A DNA stretch of 64,000 bases from Aquila chrysaetos chrysaetos. Lineage: Eukaryota > Chordata > Aves > Accipitriformes > Accipitridae. The notes beneath the pieces were generated by a model. The model had not been told where the DNA came from. It saw only the letters and a program-made list of their open reading frames with translations, and ran no database searches. Position numbers and translations under genes: made by a program. Where the stretch lies: assembly GCF_900496995.4 (NCBI RefSeq), contig NC_044010.1:3658001-3722000 (forward strand). Reading direction: 5' to 3'. Shown here piece by piece: positions 49,101 to 61,478 of the stretch (the first letter of the stretch is position 1; each line of letters starts with the position of its first letter).

Positions 49101-51044
49101 GAGGACACGATATACCTGGCAAGATTATAGCCCTCACGGGGAACAACAGGCTCTTTCACTCCGGGCGCTGGCACAGCTGGGAGCAGAGGGAATTACAGGT
49201 GATAAATCAGCTCAGCACCACCAGCCATAGGAAGCTGTTGGTTGGGAAGCCCCGGGATGCCCCACGTTGGATTCCACTAACAATCGCGGCAGGAGAGCAA
49301 ATCTGGAGGGCTACAGCTTTGCTAAAACTGGCTTTTTTCAGGGAGGTTTAGGTGGGGACGGCAGGTCTCCGGCGCTGAGGGGAAAGCTGCGTTTCTGCCT
49401 CCGGCATCTGCCGAGGCAAGCCCATCCCGGAGGAAAAGGGCAGCATTACCACACCGAGAGACCTCTGCTTGCTGCTGGGGAGGAAAAGTCCCAGCTGAAA
49501 GGAGCCAAATCTTTACTGTGCATATCTAAAGGCACTGAATTATTAAGGAGAAGAGATATCTTAAAGCTGCAGGTGGAACAGAGAGCTTTACAGATGGCTG
49601 GTAATAAGTATAATGGACCCGTGATGGAAAACCACCCGATCGCTGCAGGATGGCTCCTCAGCTGTGCAGCAACACAAAGCAGCCGGAGTGAGCGCGGTAC
49701 AGATCATCATCGCCCCAGGGAATTACCGGTTTTTGTAGTCCATCGCAGCCTTTGGGAGCATTACAGTGAGCGTGTGATGGGGAGATACCCCCTCCCACCC
49801 CGTTCTCCAAGAATATCCCCAGTCCAGCCTTTTCTTTTGCTGGGTGAGCCCAAAACAGCCTTTCCCTGTCTCACCAGAGCAGGGGAACAGGCCTTGCTAG
49901 CCTACAAAGAAAAAACACCTTTCTGAGCACTAGGTAAGGCCAACCAGCGATACCCGACATGGGAAAACACCATCACCTTGGACGGTGCTTGCGAGACTCG
50001 CACGCAGCAGAGGTCCAGGCGGGTACCGCACGCAGAGCCCCAGGTTTAGCATCTCTGACTGCTAAACAACATCTGGGACAGATGTGTGCAGCGTCTGTTC
50101 TGCGAAACTTGGGCTGTTTGTCAGCAATGAGGAAACCCTCAAATACGCTAGAACCAGACTTCTTCCCACCCTCCCGCTTCCACGTGATTAAGGTCATGTA
50201 AGAGCCGGCTGTCGTTTCCAAGCCTCCTGAATTTGCCAAAATTAGGCTGGATTTGTGGAAACTGGCTTCCTGAGACCTTGGGCACTTCCTGCTTCGAATA
50301 CCAGGCCAAAAACAACACAACAGTGTTTGCTCTCCCAAATTTTGGTATGACTCCTTTAGTCTCACACGGAGCCACAAGTTACAAAACTCATTGATTTTGA
50401 AATCTCAAAGGTCAAATATTTTGGCTTTTTCAAGGCTGCTCAAGCAGAACATCGCTATGACACTGGGTACAGGAAAATTTTGGAAGTCGATACCTCAAAG
50501 AAACGTTATCTTCTGGTTGCTAACACCGGCACCAGATACTCCTTTGCTATTAAATGGCATCCTGAGGTCAAAGGCATCTCGCCTAACATTGAGAACTTGC
50601 GAGAGTTATTGTCACTTATTATGGGCATCCCCGAGTAATGCTTTTAGGGACCTGCAGAATAGGAAAGGATGTCACCGCTGACTGCCCTGCTGCCCTGGGA
50701 CAAGAAAGCCTTTGCCCCAAGACCTCATAATCAAATACAAGACAAACAAGAAAGATGAAATAACCAGGGTGGAGAGGAAGCCAGGGGCTGGAAGAAAGCG
50801 TGATGTGTACCAGAGCTGCAGGGACTGAGGCTTTCTATTCCTAATTAACAGACTCACTTGTCTTATTTTCTGCTCTAACCACCATATTAGCCTTTCAAAC
50901 ATAGAAAGCTCCTCCCTGGCTACGTACACAGCCAGCCCGGCACCACCATCCATCTCGCTACATTGCCACAGGTTGTATTTTCAGAACCACTTGATGGGTG
51001 GATTAATGGCTGCCTTTTTATTGCCAGCTCCTCAGCTTTTTTCC

Positions 51045-51113
51045 TTTTTTTTTTTTTTTTTTTTTTTTTTTGGGGGGGGGGGAGGTGGGGGAGGAGTAAT
51101 AAAAAAAAAAAAA
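51045..51113. repeat. Compound homopolymer block: T run, G run, A run
   Basis: About 27 T residues, then about 11 G, then mixed G-rich sequence and a run of about 13 A within 70 bases. Length is likely variable and hard to sequence. Confidence 0.95.
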
Positions 51114-51929
51114 TCATATGTGAGGATTTCAACTGTCATGAAGATGGCTAAAAAAAGCCAAGGGGTTTTTTTGTTTTGTTTTGTTTTTAAAAAAGGAATC
51201 TGTAGGGGTTTTATTTGCTGCTTAGTTTGAGAAATGTGAGGCTTGTAGGCTCATTTTTCACACTTTCCCACACACACCCCCCCCAGGCCTGGAAAGATAC
51301 TTTATTATTTTTAAATGAAAATGTGGTGTTTTTCATAATTACATGGCTCCAAGCTGTGGAGCTTTACTGGGAATACCTACTAACTGTGAGTGCTTGTCAG
51401 TGCTGCCCAGTGCAGCCACCTGAGCAGAAAACGTGATGGAAACCTCAAGATTAAGGTGAAGACCGAGGTCTCTCATCTTCTCTTTTCAGGCTTTGAGAAG
51501 TAATATTTGACATGAAAACCATAGAAGTGATTTACAAATAATTGTGATTGTTGAAACTGGTAGGTTTGATGTACAAAACAGTACAAATTGAAAAGACTTG
51601 GGGTTTTTTGTTTGTTTGTTTTAAATTATCACTATCAAGAGGGAAACTACCCGCATGTAAAAGTTTCAAACACAAACAAAACCCCAGCGGGATGCAGAAA
51701 AAGGTCTGGGTGCAGGCTAAGGGGAAGACGGCCAACGGTACGCACGGTGCTAAAGCTGGGAAAGGGGGGGGGGACGGTGGGAAAATAGGCACGACTTGCT
51801 CTCTCCATCACCCCGCAGAACCGCGGCAAAGCAGCGCTTCGGTCGGAAAACTCCCATCCAAGCTGATGTATCTCATAGTGGAAATCCAATCCCCCCCGCC
51901 AAAGGACAGGGAGGGATTATTTTAACCTC

Positions 51930-52760
51930 TCGCTCAGAGCCAAGTCTCCAGCCGCGCTGCAGCTGATCCGATGCGGATACCGCCGCGGCACGGCTCCCGG
52001 CCCCAGCTCCTGCTCCCACCCAGCCCACGGCCATCCGGATTTGACCGCGGCAGCGTTCCCTGCCGCGGACAGATCCGAGATGGCCCCTTGCGCTTCGCGT
52101 ACACCCGCTCCGACCACAATGACTCAGCCTCGGCCCCGTCTTGCCAACGCCGCCTGTTATTCTTCGGAAAAACCAGGGTGACGCGAGTCATTCGGTCACG
52201 CCGGCGTGAGGCCAAACGCTTCGGGCTCCCTGCAGCTGGCTCGGCTGCCGGTGCCGCTCAGACCATCCTCACCCCGCCGCCTGTAACGGGGCCGCGTTCA
52301 TTCGTCCTCTGCCATCCCCGCGACCGCAGCTAGAAGCGCCTGGCCGTGCTACGGGGACACGTCTACCTCGTGGGAGACGGGAGATGTGCGTGGCGGGGAC
52401 CCGCCGGCGCGCTCGTAAGAGATACCCGTCTCCCCGCCAGCAGCCGGCTGGAACAGGGGAGCACGCTTTTTACTGCTACTCCTTCGAGTAGGGGACACCC
52501 GTAAGGGCTGGGTCCCCCCCCCCCGACATCCTATTTCCCACCCTCCATCACCTCGCACGCCGGGCTCGTGGGGCTGCAAGGATGCGCGGGAGGAAAAGCA
52601 TCCCCGCTGGGATCAGCCCTTCTCAGCCTCGCCCGGGGGCTGCTGCGGGTTTTTGGGGGTGGTGGCAGGGAGGGGGGGGGAGAAAATCGCTGACGGGGCA
52701 CGCTCCGGGGGAGCAGCAGCCCGGGTGCCGTCCCCAGGGCTGAGTGCTGGAGGGGAGTCA
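51930..52760. promoter_or_regulatory. Orphan CpG island, 41 kb upstream of ATP1A1
   Basis: By eye each 60-base line from 51,961 to 52,440 holds about 7-9 CpG at roughly 65% GC, an observed/expected ratio near or above 1. This is denser than anything outside the ATP1A1 promoter. An AP-1/antioxidant-response type site TGACTCAGC lies at 52,120-52,128. On its right flank are an exact octamer ATTTGCAT (52,873-52,880) and a TATA-containing inverted repeat (52,957-52,980). No known exon was recognised, so the island may start an unannotated transcript or act as a distal element. Confidence 0.65.
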
Positions 52761-52956
52761 CAGCGACAGCCCTCCGCTCTTTTTGCCTTCAAAAGTCACG
52801 TCGCTCGGGGTTGGGTTGACTTGCTGGCACGGGGCGTGCCCTCGCTCGGCGATTAATTTGGATGCAAGTAGCATTTGCATGTTATTTACTCCGCCGAAGG
52901 AACACCGTGTGTGGAGTAGAGAGCGAGTGCTTTTCCCCTACTCTGAAATAACTCCG

Positions 52957-52980
52957 TTTATAGAGTTTGAGCTCTATAAA
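52957..52980. repeat. Inverted repeat, 9-bp perfect arms with TATA cores
   Basis: TTTATAGAG (52,957-52,965) and CTCTATAAA (52,972-52,980) are exact reverse complements around a 6-base spacer, giving a TATAAA-like sequence on each strand. Confidence 0.85.
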
Positions 52981-53493
52981 GCTCTTTGAGATGGATGAGG
53001 CCCAAAGCAGATATCACGGTACTACCTACAATTTTCACAGGGCATCACCCCGACTTTGTCAGACTGCTACATGGGGTCAGGGGAGCCCAGGGGCACCCCA
53101 AATCAGAGCGGGAGGGCAGAAGCACCGTGCCAAGTAACACAGGGTCCCCCCTACACCAGCTACCCTCACGGCGTGGACTTTCCTTCAAGGCTGGCACAGC
53201 ACCCGCGGGTGGGAAGGAATTTGGACCCGGTGGATCCGATTATGCGCTGTTAAGGAGGCACACGCTGCCATCCCGGCGTTAGCAAGCCAAAAGCCTGATG
53301 GTAGGGCTGGCGATTGCATCCGAAGTGCCTGCTTGCATCTGGACCCCACGCTGGCTCCCGGGGGGTTGCAGTGCTCAGTCTGAGAAAAGGAGGGGGTCAA
53401 CGTGTGGGCCCCCCCCCTTTCCAAGCTCATCTGCAGGTTTGAAATCTCTTCCGGAGAGAAAGAACAGGAAGGAGCTGTGTAAAAAGCTGCTGA

Positions 53494-53511
53494 GAAATAT
53501 TTAAATATTTC
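53494..53511. repeat. 18-bp perfect palindrome
   Basis: GAAATATTTAAATATTTC equals its own reverse complement. AT-rich and without spacer. Confidence 0.95.
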
Positions 53512-53585
53512 GGTTTCCAGCGTAACTTGACTCACTTGGAACGGAAAGTTTCCATTGCCCAATAAATCTCACACACTCGTTTTAA

Positions 53586-53617
53586 GGGGGGCGGGGGGGG
53601 GGGGGGGGGGGGGGGGG
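53586..53617. repeat. G homopolymer tract
   Basis: Six G, one C, then about 25 G without interruption. Potential quadruplex-forming sequence on the plus strand. Confidence 0.95.
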
Positions 53618-56600
53618 AGGACGACTTTTGGTGTTGGCTGGAGGAACGCAACAGCGCGGCGAAGGCTGACGCGCACCACCCACCAGCAGGTACGTGATGT
53701 TCTTGGCCCCGGCCGGGGCCGAGGAGGGGCAACGGGGCAGGCACGGGGCAACCTTCAGATGAAATTAAAATGCATGAGAAACTTTCCAGGAGGTTTTTTT
53801 TTTTTTTGGTGGAGCTGCCCAAGTGTGAAGCAACCTGACCTGCGAGGGCAAATTCAGGCCAGGGGTACAAGACACGCTCAGCTGTGACTTGTGCCCAGGG
53901 AGGGCAGGTTTTACTTTTGGGCAGCTACCCTACTGCTCTGGCAGGGATGGCTTCGATGCTGGATTATGCTGAATCCAGGAGCCCTCTGCTTAAAGTAGTG
54001 GGACGGAGGATCAGCTCTACCTGCCCCAGCTCCTTCTGCTGCTCCCCACAAGCGGAGCTTGTTCCTAATGGTACGCTTTCCCGAGGACTGCGTTCCCCAC
54101 ATCAGGTTTTGGGGGGGAAAAGAAGAAGGTTATGGGGGAAAGAAGGAAGTTTACCTGTGCACGGACTGCTATTTTCAAGCAGCTCTCAGCTCCCCTGATG
54201 CGAGAGCCGGGGAGGGAAGATGCTGCAAGGACCTCCCGTGCCCAGAGGGATTGGTGGTGGGGAAAAAAAAAAAAAAAAGGGCTCCCTCCGCATCCCTTGG
54301 AGCATCCTCACAGCCCTCCCCAACGCCTTTCTGTGCGCCACCGACACCTCTTTGTCAGAAAAACCTTTTCAGTATTAAAGCCACTTTAGTGCCAAAAAGC
54401 TTCTCCCGTTAACGTCCTTCCCCTCCGTCCCAGCCTCCCTCCGGCAGCACGGTACGGCTCTGCAGCCAAAGGATGAGGGTGCAAAAAGACCACGGGCGCG
54501 GGGTTTGGGGAGCCCGGGGCTGCTTGCGGTGGGTAAGGACATGCATGCACATAGAATTAAACAGGGTAGGACCCTCGGCAGCACCTCGTTCCCCAACCCC
54601 GAAGAGACACGGGGCACAAGGGAGAGCAAACCCGAGGCAAACCGGAGCCCTTCTCCCCAGCGCTGACAGCTCTCCAAAGGGGAAGAGGTGGGAGGAATCG
54701 TGCTGCGGCACTTTGGTGGGCGCACGCGGGTTTTAGGGCATCGGAGGGGTCACCTACCTGCCCCCTCCCCGGCTCGTACACACCGGACCCCAAGCTCAGG
54801 GAGCGGAGGAAGAGGAGGCGAGCAGGGAAGGCTGAGCTCGAACGGCGGGACCTGATGGACACCAGAGCACCCAGCGGCCGGCGACAGGGCCGGAGCGATG
54901 CCCTGTCCCTGATGGGGAAGAAATAAACACAGGGAGGTCCCCCTCCACCCGGAGATGCGGCTGCAGTGCAGAAACTACCCCCAAATACAGCATTCGGACC
55001 CCGGTGGTTCTGCGGAGCTGAGACAGGCAGCCCACGGCAGAGCTTTCACCCGAGCTGGATGGATCGGGGGGGGGGCAGAGGAGAATTGCCTCCCCGCAGC
55101 AAGTAAACGCGATAACATCCATTCCCACGCTGCCGCTGTGTTTCTGGGCAGGTAGTGACAGTGGTCTGCATATTCATATAGCTTCCCGCCCAGGCTAGAG
55201 AAACAGAATTACTGCAAATACTGCTATTTCTGGTCGGTCTGAGAAATACCATTTTTCCAGTCACTCCTGCCCTGTTGCAGGACCAGAGGGCAGGGCAGCA
55301 GCATATATATAATGCTCTCATCACGACAACCTTGCATTTACAGCCAGAAACTATTGAAACTAATGAAAGCGATTTACGTTCAATGCACAAGAAATGTTGC
55401 AGACAGAGCGCTGCAATTTGACAAGAGATGGCTCTATAACCATCAAGAAGGATTTAAACAAACAAACGGAAGGAAACCATAGCATTAAGAATATCAAATA
55501 ACAACGGAGAGAAAAACAACACAGCATCGCTAGCAGCAGCTTTTCTGTATACAGGAGCAGCCGTACAGTCACAGATGACTTTCTCAGCTCAGCACACGCT
55601 AAGGAGTCGGGCCAGAGGGATGGGAGAGCCGGGAGAGCCTCCCACCCTCTGCTGCATCCCCTTGGACAAGCCACCCTTTCACCCCAGGCACCGAAACACG
55701 AATAAGGAGAAGCGTAGAATATGCAACATCGCAGTCACATCTCCCTCCCAAAATGATGCACAGCACTACCTGTGCCAAATGGCCGTGTTTGGAAGGAGAA
55801 ACTACAGCTTCCACCCACCTTAAAAGTCCTGCTAAACCCAGCTCAAGGCTTACCCAGTTCTTGCAGGCTCTCGGAGGTAGGCTGATGCTCACAGCGCGTT
55901 CGTGTCTTGCCCAGGCAAGAGAGAGGGTCTGAAGGTGCTTTTGGGGATGTTGTGGTGATAAATTGAAGGGAAAGGGAAGGAAGAACAAGAGGGAGTCCAG
56001 GTGATTTTAATGGTCATCTTCTTTCAAAGCACTACCGTGTGTCTTACATCACAAGTGTTTCAAATGAGACTCCAGCACCTGCATTTCATTTGACCAGGTT
56101 TTTTTAATAGGGCTTTTCCAGCTCGTAAGAGCAGATCACTGGGAAAAAAAAAAAAAAAAATCAATAAAAGCTAAGTTTGAATTGCAGCCCCTTATAGACT
56201 GATGTTTAGATTGAGCTGTTGTCCACTGTTCCCACATCATATTGCTCTCACGTAGCTCTGCTGTCAGCCTTACAAGACTCTTGCTGGGCTGACATTAGTA
56301 CTTCTGTCTATTAAGCCCTAGACTTTGGCACATACTATAGTTTTCCTTTATTATTGCTCACAGACCAGATCAGTCTCTCTGCGAACGGAGAAAGGGATGG
56401 GCCTGTTCGTACCTCCGAGTTTTGTGTGAAATTTCAGTGTAGGCTTAGCACAGCAAGTTTGTGGGTACCTGAGCAGCCTCTCAAAGAGCTATGCCTGCAG
56501 TGCCCTGGACACGGGGTAAACCAGAAATGTGTATTAGGGCTCTCCCAGACTGCTTTAGGCTGTATTTTAACTACCGAGTATAGTCAAAATTTCTATTTGT

Positions 56601-57671
56601 TTTCTGAGATGTTTCCTATTGAGAAAAACACCCCAGACTCCAGAGCCCTCCTGCTCACTAACCACGTGTTACGCAGAGCTCAGTGAGCAGACACTGGGTT
56701 TGGATGCTAGCATGTTTTTTGTACATTACATATATTTCGGATGTAAACAGCGACTATTTGTTGAAGCATTGTTTTCTTGTTTTGATTGTAGGCTGAAGGT
56801 TCAAAGAGATTCAATTTGAGAACACCAAGAATGGCCTTTGCTGTGGTTTCCCACGTAAAAGCGGAAAGTTAAATACTGTAACGCAAACAGGGATATGGTC
56901 TTCCACTTCACGTGGAAAAACTCTGCTCTCCTTAAATCCTGGCAAATGAAAGCAACCGGTTGCTACAGTTTCTCCATGCTGCGATCACATTAATGGCTTT
57001 GCCCAGGCTGCCACCTCCAAGTCCCAACCTCCGTCAGTCCAGCTTGCCATATGGCTGTTGCACATGCAGCAGGCAGGGCAGGGATCATCTCAGGTCTTTG
57101 CTCTTGTTTTGGTTTTTTTTTAACCGCTCTTGAAGTACTTTCATTTGCTAGAGGGTCGGTACCGACGTTTTTAGGTGTTGCTGTCCCCTTGTGACAGGCC
57201 CCAAGTCCACGTGTATCACGGGGTTTGACTTTATCAGTTCTGATGTCTCACCGCTGTGCCTCGGATTCCCTTCTGTCAGTGCCTGGAGAAACCTAACTGA
57301 AGCCATTTTCAAATCAGTTCTTGTGTTGCAGCAGCTCCGAGAGCCATAATAAAGACCGGGGCCGCTCTCCGTGGGGGCTTTAGCAGGATCACCGCCTTGG
57401 AGAGCCTTTAATGCAAGGACAGCGCCTGGGCACAGGCTACCTTATCTGACAAAGTCACCAGGGCAACAGGAGGACAACATTTCATGGGTTGGTCTCCTCA
57501 TCTCGGCAGCGCGCTTTGCATCGTGCTTACCAGGGCAACCGTCTTCGGTTCAGGCAGAGAGAGCTTGGGCTCTGCCCCGAGTGTATGTTACCCGTGTACC
57601 TATAGAGGACGATGGAGGAAAATACAGCCTAGGTCTGGCTAGATTGGTAAATATATTATATAATGTGTATT

Positions 57672-57688
57672 GTATGCATATTGCATAC
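57672..57688. promoter_or_regulatory. POU/octamer-like inverted repeat
   Basis: GTATGCA-TAT-TGCATAC is a perfect 7-bp inverted repeat with a 3-base spacer. It contains ATGCAT half-sites like those in palindromic POU-factor elements. Motif evidence only. Confidence 0.35.
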
Positions 57689-58544
57689 GCTCGTCATCAC
57701 TTATTAAAATCGTCAGCAAGACCTGAGATGCCTTTGCTGAGAGAAGCCTCTTTTATCATCAGGGATGCTTTTGTGTGGTGCCACAGAGGGAGCAGCTCCT
57801 GAGGGCACATAGCTGCTTTCGCCCCGTGCAGACCTGGCTCAGACCACCGCTACACCCAAGGTGGGCTCGGCCAGCCGGAGCAGGATTTCTTCCCCTGCTC
57901 CGCTCCCACCATCGCTGTGGGCTGAGCCGAAAAGCCTCCAAGCGCCGCCGAAGGGCTCTGCCTCCGGAGCGGCTTCCCCGGCTCTTTGTGGGGCCAGGAG
58001 CTTGCTCAAAGTCAACATGCTGCGCGGAGGTCCTGGGGGCAGCCCAGGACTCCGGCTGGTCCGGGGGGAGCAGCGAGCATCCCCCCACCCTGCTGCAAGG
58101 TTAAAGAGTGTCACGGCTAGATTTATGCTTTCCCGTTGTGCAAGTGCCCTTTCTCAGTTTCTGTCAGGCGCCAGGAGGGGAAGGCAGTCTGTTGCCGTCT
58201 TTTTTTTTGGTTGTTAATGGTGGATGCGAGTTCCCCGAAGCCATATACCGAGCATCTGGCACTGCCATCCCCTGCGTGCTGGCACTTCATCATCCCAAAC
58301 CAGGGGATGTCGTTAGCGATCTGCAGGGCCGTAGCACTCACGAGGAGCGGGGTGCGAGTTTCTCGTCCATCTGCTCCCCCCCCCCACAAGTGCCTCCTCA
58401 TCACCCCAGAAGTTGTCTCGGGTGGCTGGAAAGGCTTTGGCGGCTTTCCAGCTGTTTAGATCAGGATCTCCTTCGTTACTCTGAGGTTTTCTGGGGGTTT
58501 GCATTGTGTTAAGTTTCAGAAAGCACAATGAAACTGAAGATCTT

Positions 58545-58720
58545 TTTGTGCCAGGCTCCTGCCCTAAAGTACTTAGTCTCTAGGGAATAGAGAGCAGACA
58601 AAGGAGGAGGAAGAGGGTACAATATCTGAGCTAAAGATCAAGCTGATGAGAGAATATATTATTCATTAAGTGTATCTCCAGGACAAGTAACAGAGGGAGT
58701 GTGGGAACAGAGCTTACAAT
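58545..58720 (+). mobile_element. Diverged MIR/L2-like repeat fragment
   Basis: The order ctcctgccctaaagtactta, gtctctag, agagcagacaaaggagg, and later aagtaacagagggag follows a consensus I remember from ancient amniote SINE/LINE tails (ctcctgccccaaagagctta, cagtctaa, agacagacaaagg, gtggcagagccag). Heavily diverged; family and ends uncertain. Confidence 0.45.
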
Positions 58721-60199
58721 GGTTTTAGGTACAGTTTTTAAAAAATGTATATACCCATTTTTGTCGCCACTTTTTTTGACAGCTGTTTACTTCATTTGGG
58801 ATAGGACTCAGCCTAGTCACCATTTCTGAAAGTGGGTATATTTATACGTTCCCACTGGTTTCACTGGTGACGATGGGATGTGCATGTGATTAGGTGAATG
58901 CATGCACCTCCTCTGAACCTGGAGCTCCCCCGAGCCAAAGCAGTTCTCTCTACAGATTTTTGCCCCCCAGTTGGCTTTAATAGTCTGCTGCCTAAAGGAA
59001 AGAAAACAGGACAGAGATTCCTGAGCTGCACTATGGCAGCCAACATTTAAAAAAGTCCTTTTGGCAGGGTTTGGGGTACCTGCTGCCCATTGCAATACCC
59101 ATGGAGAGAGCTGCAGAGGTCTGAGTTTGTTTCTGAAGTTGGTGGTAGCTGGGATCTCTCCGTGACCTGCCTGTTAAATGGGCTGAGGACAGAGACCGGG
59201 GCTGCTTTGACCCACGATGACATTTCTCTGTGGCGGTAGAGATGCCAGAAATTCATCCGCACGTTGCTTTCCCAACCTGCCAACTTTTTCTCTTATTGCT
59301 ACTTTTAATACTAGCCAGATCTGCTCAGAGGAGCTCGCAGAAGACCTCCTAGCTGCTATATTCACACTGCGGGGCTCCTGCTGACTTTTGGAGGGTGTCT
59401 CCTGCCCCCAGACTTCTGGAGGCCTCATAAGATGCTGTGCTAAATGCACTGGGGTGGGAAGGACCTGGGTCTCCAGCACAGAGATAATGAGAACTAAGTA
59501 GTTAGTGACAAGAGCATCCCCCTCCCAGAAGTACCGCGCTTCAGCCCACATGCAACTTTGGCTTCTGGCATCGTTTATACCCCCGGGTTTTCCTTCCCCG
59601 CGCGAGCCCTCTATTCGAGTCCTCATTTGGGAAGCGGAGCAGAGTGAACCAACCCTGTGAGGGGCTGGTGGCCGCAGAGCTACCCCGTATTTCAAAGTGG
59701 GTGCTAAAACCCTTCTGCTCAAAACCGAGCCGGGAACCAGTGGAACAAATTGTCCCCCAGTTCGAGCCTCCACAATTGCTTTCTACCCCCCTCGCCGCCC
59801 CAAGTAGAGGCAACTCTATACTGTCACACAAAATTAAACTTTCTCTTTATTCTCCAGTCTAATCTCTCCCTCCACAACGCGATCCTGAGGTTTAATCTGA
59901 TTACGGTCCTTCATATCACACTGTAACAAATGGTCCCAGCTGCCAAGCTAAGCAGTTTAATGAGATACCGTGTTGGCTATCAAACGAAAGGCGGAGGAGA
60001 TACTGCAAACAAAGGCATTGCTTGCTCAGTCCCATCCCCGGGACGTGGTGCACAGGCTGCAAGGAAACGCTCGTGCAACTCATGTCACGCCTTTTAGAGG
60101 ACAGAAGAAAAACCTGCCTTTCTGCAAGAGTTTTGATGGAGAACTGTGCTTTACCAGGCAGGGTGGCGGACGCTGCGTGACCGGCAGCCGTGAGATACA
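58721..60199. other. Intergenic DNA
   Basis: I see no gene, RNA gene or clear repeat here. Open frames up to about 200 codons (59,174-59,773, minus) show no domains I recognise. Confidence 0.5.
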
Positions 60200-60620
60200 A
60201 ACACAACGTTCGCTGGCCGTGGGGTTCTGAACACGAGAGAGACAGAAAATACAGTTTGTTTTGGTTCAGATGTTATTACATCTGATCTAAACATAACAGC
60301 CCGAAACGTATCACGTGGCGAATCGATATCGTTGTTTGTTAATCCCAATGCAATCAGGCACATTTTTTTTTCTTCCTGCCTAGATAAGACCCACCCTTCC
60401 CCCTCAGAACTGCAGCCATAATGTAATTCCCTCTCAGCAGCTAATGGCATTCATAAATTACGCTCAAGACCTATTGTTCATTTAATCCTTTTTGCTGCTA
60501 TTAGCTCTGGTCACTGATCTGTTGCCTCTCCAGTCTATGGTATTTTAATGACACAGCTAGAAAACAGCCAAACTCTTCAGCTTAGCGGCGAAAAGCTGGA
60601 TTTGTGTTATAAGGAGGGAC
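60200..60620. promoter_or_regulatory. Candidate regulatory element, AT-rich motif cluster
   Basis: AT-rich block containing a perfect inverted repeat TCAGATGT-TATT-ACATCTGA (60,266-60,285) with two CAGATG E-boxes, a CACGTG E-box near 60,312, the palindrome CGATATCG, a forkhead-like tgtttgttaat, a GATA-type tagataag, and several TAAT homeobox cores. The density suggests an enhancer but conservation is not known. Confidence 0.3.
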
Positions 60621-60984
60621 GGTGTCTGCCACTGGCTCGGGGGGAAGAAGTGGGGGAGAAACACAGCCCAGAGCCGGCTGTCGACTGGGGAGGGTAGAGA
60701 GGGACAGGCTGAAACAGACTCATCGATCCTGGCCTGAGCTCAGGATCACGGAGATGATGAATCCGTTGGCTCACAGCCTTGGGAATTCGGTTCACTTGCA
60801 AGACAACCAGACCATGGCAAGCCTTTCAACCGGCCTAACCTGGTTTGGCAAAGGACATCGCTGACGATAGTCGCTCCTCCTTTGAAGCTGCAGTTAGTTT
60901 TTAAGGGAACTTCACCCTCAGGTGTACTTTCCTCTTCAGCACAGGGTACGTGCTGCGTGGATTAGTACTATCTATGTGACGCGC

Positions 60985-61478
60985 CGTTACAGCAGGCACT
61001 GATGAGACCCCATCTGGAATGCTGCAAACCACCCTGGTTATCCATGCTGAGATGAATTACACTTGGAAAAGATGCAGAGCAGGACTGGAACAGAGGTTTT
61101 TTCAGAGAAAAAGAGACCAAAGTGTTTGGCAAATCTAGTCATGCTCTGCTAAAGTCAAGGGAGCTTATGATTACCCTTGTGATGGTTGCACAGACAGCAA
61201 ACCCTACGGAAGGAGAACAGCAGCTTGAGTCTGTACTGGTATGAAACCAGACAGTGCTGGCTGTGAACACATTTAGGCTGAAAGTCCAAAGAAAGCTCCT
61301 AATGATCTGTGTGGGTCCGAAACAGTCTGCCGGCCCGAGGAGGCAGGAGCAAAGTGTCTAACTACCTTTAAAAGAGCTCTCTGTTCATTTAGGGGGAAGG
61401 CCCAGAAAGAGCGGTGGATGGATTTCATGGCTGATGAGATCCCTCCCAGCCCTGTGTCCTTACCCTTTTAAAAGGGGA
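60985..61478 (+). mobile_element. Ancient CR1-type LINE 3' fragment
   Basis: It opens with 'actgatgagaccccatctgg' and 'aatgctg', the conserved start of the CR1 3' region. It continues with 'gatgcagagcaggactggaa', 'agggagcttatgatta' and 'aggagaacagc', then 'cgaaacagtctgccggcc' and 'cgaggaggcag'. It ends 'gctgatgagatccctcccag' and 'ccctgtgtcc', parallel to the CR1 'gatgacctctcgaggtccct' and 'tccagccctatgt' terminus. It is strongly diverged and has lost coding capacity, so this is an old insertion. Confidence 0.7.

Larger units (their letters stand above)
39451..51929. other. GC-rich intergenic DNA with scattered CpG clusters
   Basis: No recognisable exon. Contents: an AT-rich SOX/homeobox motif patch at about 40,100-40,310; CpG-rich stretches at about 41,760-42,600 and 46,080-48,100; an A run near 42,101; a GGA tract at 46,164-46,197; an open frame at 49,267-49,926; and a T/G/A homopolymer block at 51,045-51,113. 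The many 100-225-codon frames overlap one another on both strands, as random GC-rich DNA does. Confidence 0.5.
53000..58544. other. Intergenic DNA
   Basis: No gene recognised. Apart from the palindrome and G tract listed separately, it holds T and A runs (near 53,798, 54,262 and 56,144), a short inverted repeat at 57,672-57,688, and a moderately CpG-rich stretch at about 57,780-58,080. Confidence 0.5.
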
